DNA of 6,306 nt. It comes from Bacteroidales bacterium (GTDB taxonomy: Bacteria; Bacteroidota; Bacteroidia; Bacteroidales; UBA932). The position numbers were made by a program, and so were the translations under genes. Shown piece after piece: positions 4,250 to 6,306 of the stretch; within the stretch, counting starts at the first letter, position 1; each line of letters begins with the position of its first letter. Below the pieces are notes generated by a model that did no database searches, was not told the DNA's origin, and saw only the letters and a program-made list of their open reading frames with translations. Where the stretch lies: the NCBI GenBank assembly GCA_009774765.1, contig VSOK01000077.1, positions 1-6,306 of the forward strand, read 5' to 3'.

Positions 4250-6306
4250 TCACAAGGCCGATTTCCTGAACAGGAGGTCTGGAAGGACAATGGGAATCTC
4301 TTTTCTGATGACCTCATTGCCTGAAGTCTCTTCATATTTCCAATATACGATGAACCGCACCTGAGCTACGCATGGCTCATAGCCTTGTGTCCGCAAATCA
4401 GCTACTTTTTTGCAGAAATTTTCAGAGAATTTCACGACATTGGCATCTTGGCCTTCAAGAGTCGCGGAAAGATAGTCTCCGTTGATTTTCAATTTGCAGC
4501 CTGAGTACAGACGGCTGATGAGCCTTGTCTTGTTTTTGAAGAATCCGAGGAAGACATCTTTATGAGAAAGTTGCATCATCAGCTCGGAAGGCGCATCATA
4601 AGATTTCCTGTCAATCATAAAATGAGCGAAATTTGTCCTGAAGCTCAGTGGGAGAGCCTGGCATAAATGCACGGAAAGATTGTTCTTTGCCCTTGTGAAT
4701 GCAACATATATGGCTCTGCGCTCATTGTCGGTGAGTTTGCTTATTCCTTTGAGGGAAATGAACACATTGTCATACTCATGGCCCTTTGACTTGTGTATTG
4801 TTGAAACGGTAACAATACCATCCGGACTCCCGGAATCGCCTTTATGACCGAAATCCTCAATCTTCGATTCCTTTATGAAATTTTCAAGGTCGGACAGATA
4901 CTTGGTGTGGTATTCCTGACCGAATGCCGACATACAGTTTTCCAATATCGGCAGGCATCGGCTGGAGCGGTACATATCAGTCAATCTGTCTTTTGCCTCC
5001 AGCCATTCTGTGTCAGAAATTGTGGCATTCCCATTCTCCTTCAATAATGTGAGGAGAGAACGGAATTCCGCCAGATTGTTCAAGTCAAAGCCGTCATTGG
5101 ACTGTATAAGCCTGGCTTTCCGTCCGGAACGGTTAAGCATGGCAGCTAAAATCAGTGCATCCTGATTGGTGAAAGTGAGAACGCATGTCGTTCCTTCAAG
5201 CTTTCTTTCGAGCAATTCCCCGACGACGGCATGTTCATAATTTTCGCAGACGTGCATTGTGAACCTTGCGTCACCGCGTTCTTGACGGACAGCCGTAATC
5301 GGTGAGGACTTCATTCTGTTTGAAATGCCCTTTACGAAGTCATTGGCACATCCGATGATGCTTCTGCAGCTCCTGAAGTTTTCAAGCATATCATATACGG
5401 TGGCCTTGTATCTGTTCACAAGGGCCGCCATGTGTCCGGAATCGGAGCCTCTGAAAGCATATATGTTCTGGTCATCGTCACCTACGGCAATCACCCGCAT
5501 ATCCTCGTTCCGCTTCAAAATCTCCTCGACAAGGGCAAATTCATTGTCGCTCATGTCCTGTGCCTCGTCAATCACAAGTATTGACTTGGTTATCCTGCTT
5601 GCCTCGGCCCTGCCTTCACGGATTTCCGCCACGGCTTCTTTGACTACATCCGCAGATTTCTCCAGTGAACCATGCTGGCCGAGTATGTCGAATGCATACG
5701 AATGGAAAGTCTTGATTTCAACATATTTCGCAGCGTTGCCTATGAGAGAGGTCAGCCTGCTTTTGAATTCACTGGCCGCAGCTCTTGAAAATGTAAGCAT
5801 AAGCAACTGCTCGGACTTTACGTCTTCCATCATCAGCAGCGATGCCAGTTTCCTGACAAGTACGAATGTTTTTCCGCTCCCGGGCCCCGCAGGTGCAACG
5901 ATATATTGGGATTCTTTGTCCGATATTATTCTGTTCTGGGTTCTTGTCAGGTTTCCGAATATCTCATTGTATTTGCTCGGACTGATATTCATCTGTATCT
6001 CCCTCTCGCGTGAGGAGTCAAAATATTTCTTGATGAATCTCTTGAACTCCATATGGAAGTAGTCATTGACATATTCCATAGCCTTGTCGTAGTCTCTGAC
6101 AATCATATTGGCAAATTCCCCGACAATATGTATCTGCTGTATGCGCTGCCTGTAAAACTCGTTCAGGTGCTGATAGTCCTCCTTCTTATACCGAAGGTTA
6201 TTGGCCGCTATCCGCTCTATTTCAAGCTTGTTGTACAGGATCATGAACCCTCCCTCAATGCTTATTATTCCTGTCTTGGACAGAAACAGCAGTGCCTCCT
6301 GAACAT
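4250..6306 (-). CDS. UvrD-like superfamily 1 helicase, 5'-partial; probably the C-terminal half of a RecQ-UvrD fusion
   Basis: The frame has no stop from 4250 to the right edge. The ATG at 6244 is internal: the codons before it (from 6304) read VQEALLFLSKTGIISIEGGF in frame. Counting from the Met at 6244, the helicase motifs are Walker A APAGPGSGKT (117-126), Ia LTFSRAA (150-156), Ib FHSYAFDILG (180-189), Walker B ILVIDEAQD (222-230), III VGDDDQNIYAFRG (254-266), IV ENFRS (288-292), V VSTIHKSKGHE (480-490) and VI YVAFTRAKNNL (513-523). All key residues are present, so it should be an active ATP-driven 3'-5' DNA translocase. The section before residue 95 resembles the tail of a RecQ-type helicase (winged-helix-like strand-turn, then a helical stretch). 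From memory of the family, Bacteroidales carry long proteins with a RecQ-like helicase at the N-terminus and this UvrD-like unit at the C-terminus. The RecQ part itself would lie outside the window. A role in repair or recombination is likely. Confidence 0.93.
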   Translation of the reverse strand, partial: VQEALLFLSKTGIISIEGGFMILYNKLEIERIAANNLRYKKEDYQHLNEFYRQRIQQIHIVGEFANMIVRDYDKAMEYVNDYFHMEFKRFIKKYFDSSREREIQMNISPSKYNEIFGNLTRTQNRIISDKESQYIVAPAGPGSGKTFVLVRKLASLLMMEDVKSEQLLMLTFSRAAASEFKSRLTSLIGNAAKYVEIKTFHSYAFDILGQHGSLEKSADVVKEAVAEIREGRAEASRITKSILVIDEAQDMSDNEFALVEEILKRNEDMRVIAVGDDDQNIYAFRGSDSGHMAALVNRYKATVYDMLENFRSCRSIIGCANDFVKGISNRMKSSPITAVRQERGDARFTMHVCENYEHAVVGELLERKLEGTTCVLTFTNQDALILAAMLNRSGRKARLIQSNDGFDLNNLAEFRSLLTLLKENGNATISDTEWLEAKDRLTDMYRSSRCLPILENCMSAFGQEYHTKYLSDLENFIKESKIEDFGHKGDSGSPDGIVTVSTIHKSKGHEYDNVFISLKGISKLTDNERRAIYVAFTRAKNNLSVHLCQALPLSFRTNFAHFMIDRKSYDAPSELMMQLSHKDVFLGFFKNKTRLISRLYSGCKLKINGDYLSATLEGQDANVVKFSENFCKKVADLRTQGYEPCVAQVRFIVYWKYEETSGNEVIRKEIPIVLPDLLFRKSAL

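Noticed and set aside
4050..4335. Minus-strand small open frames across the helicase end and the gap before the ATPase
   Set aside because: They overlap the end of the helicase in another frame or run over the palindrome, and show no protein-like composition.
5325..6062. Plus-strand open frame of 245 codons
   Set aside because: It is antisense to the helicase motif region. Its serine-rich translation is typical of a reversed coding strand.
1..6306. CRISPR array, tRNA, rRNA or intact insertion sequence
   Set aside because: No regularly spaced repeats, cloverleaf sequence, rRNA-like blocks or transposase ORF were seen.

Overview
All supported genes lie on the minus strand and are read right to left. 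The window suggests a member of the Bacteroidales (Bacteroidota). The gene families fit: a RecQ/UvrD-type helicase, a 'PRRLGKT' P-loop ATPase, an EFR1-type flavodoxin/ferredoxin, and a YaaA protein. No start codon has a convincing Shine-Dalgarno sequence. One start is preceded by TATATTTG, which matches the Bacteroidota -7 consensus TAnnTTTG. Genus cannot be settled from this sequence.

Layout from right to left in transcription order: (1) 6306-4250, the C-terminal part of a large superfamily 1 (UvrD-like) helicase. Its frame stays open to the right edge, so the gene continues outside. (2) 4249-4008, an intergenic gap holding a 39-bp palindrome (4043-4081) and a probable promoter. (3) 4007-2856, a 383-residue P-loop ATPase with a C-terminal winged helix. 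(4) 2777-1965, a flavodoxin-like protein with two [4Fe-4S] ferredoxin motifs. (5) 1968-1195, YaaA, overlapping gene 4 by ATGA. (6) 1194-777, a 418-bp gene-free stretch containing a near-identical second copy of the 39-bp palindrome, a 108-bp imperfect palindrome in perfect register, and a short match to the 3' end of the ATPase gene. (7) 776-570, a 68-residue winged-helix-like protein. (8) 552-1, an alpha/beta hydrolase cut by the left edge.

Functional reading: the EFR1-type protein and YaaA are translationally coupled. YaaA is known in E. coli to limit free iron during peroxide stress, so an iron-sulfur/redox or oxidative-stress pair is a reasonable inference. The ATPase may be cotranscribed with them, since the gap is 78 bp and no terminator is visible. 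The helicase is a DNA repair or recombination type enzyme. The winged-helix protein and the hydrolase form a second probable operon with a 17-bp gap.

The most unusual material is noncoding. Two copies of a palindrome, 36/38 identical, lie in the same orientation. One sits just upstream of the ATPase promoter. The other lies near a 46-bp stretch resembling the ATPase 3' end. The simplest inference is that 1068-1184 is the collapsed remnant of a second ATPase unit. The overlapping 108-bp palindrome is separately notable because its imperfections are nearly all G-U compatible when read as plus-strand RNA.
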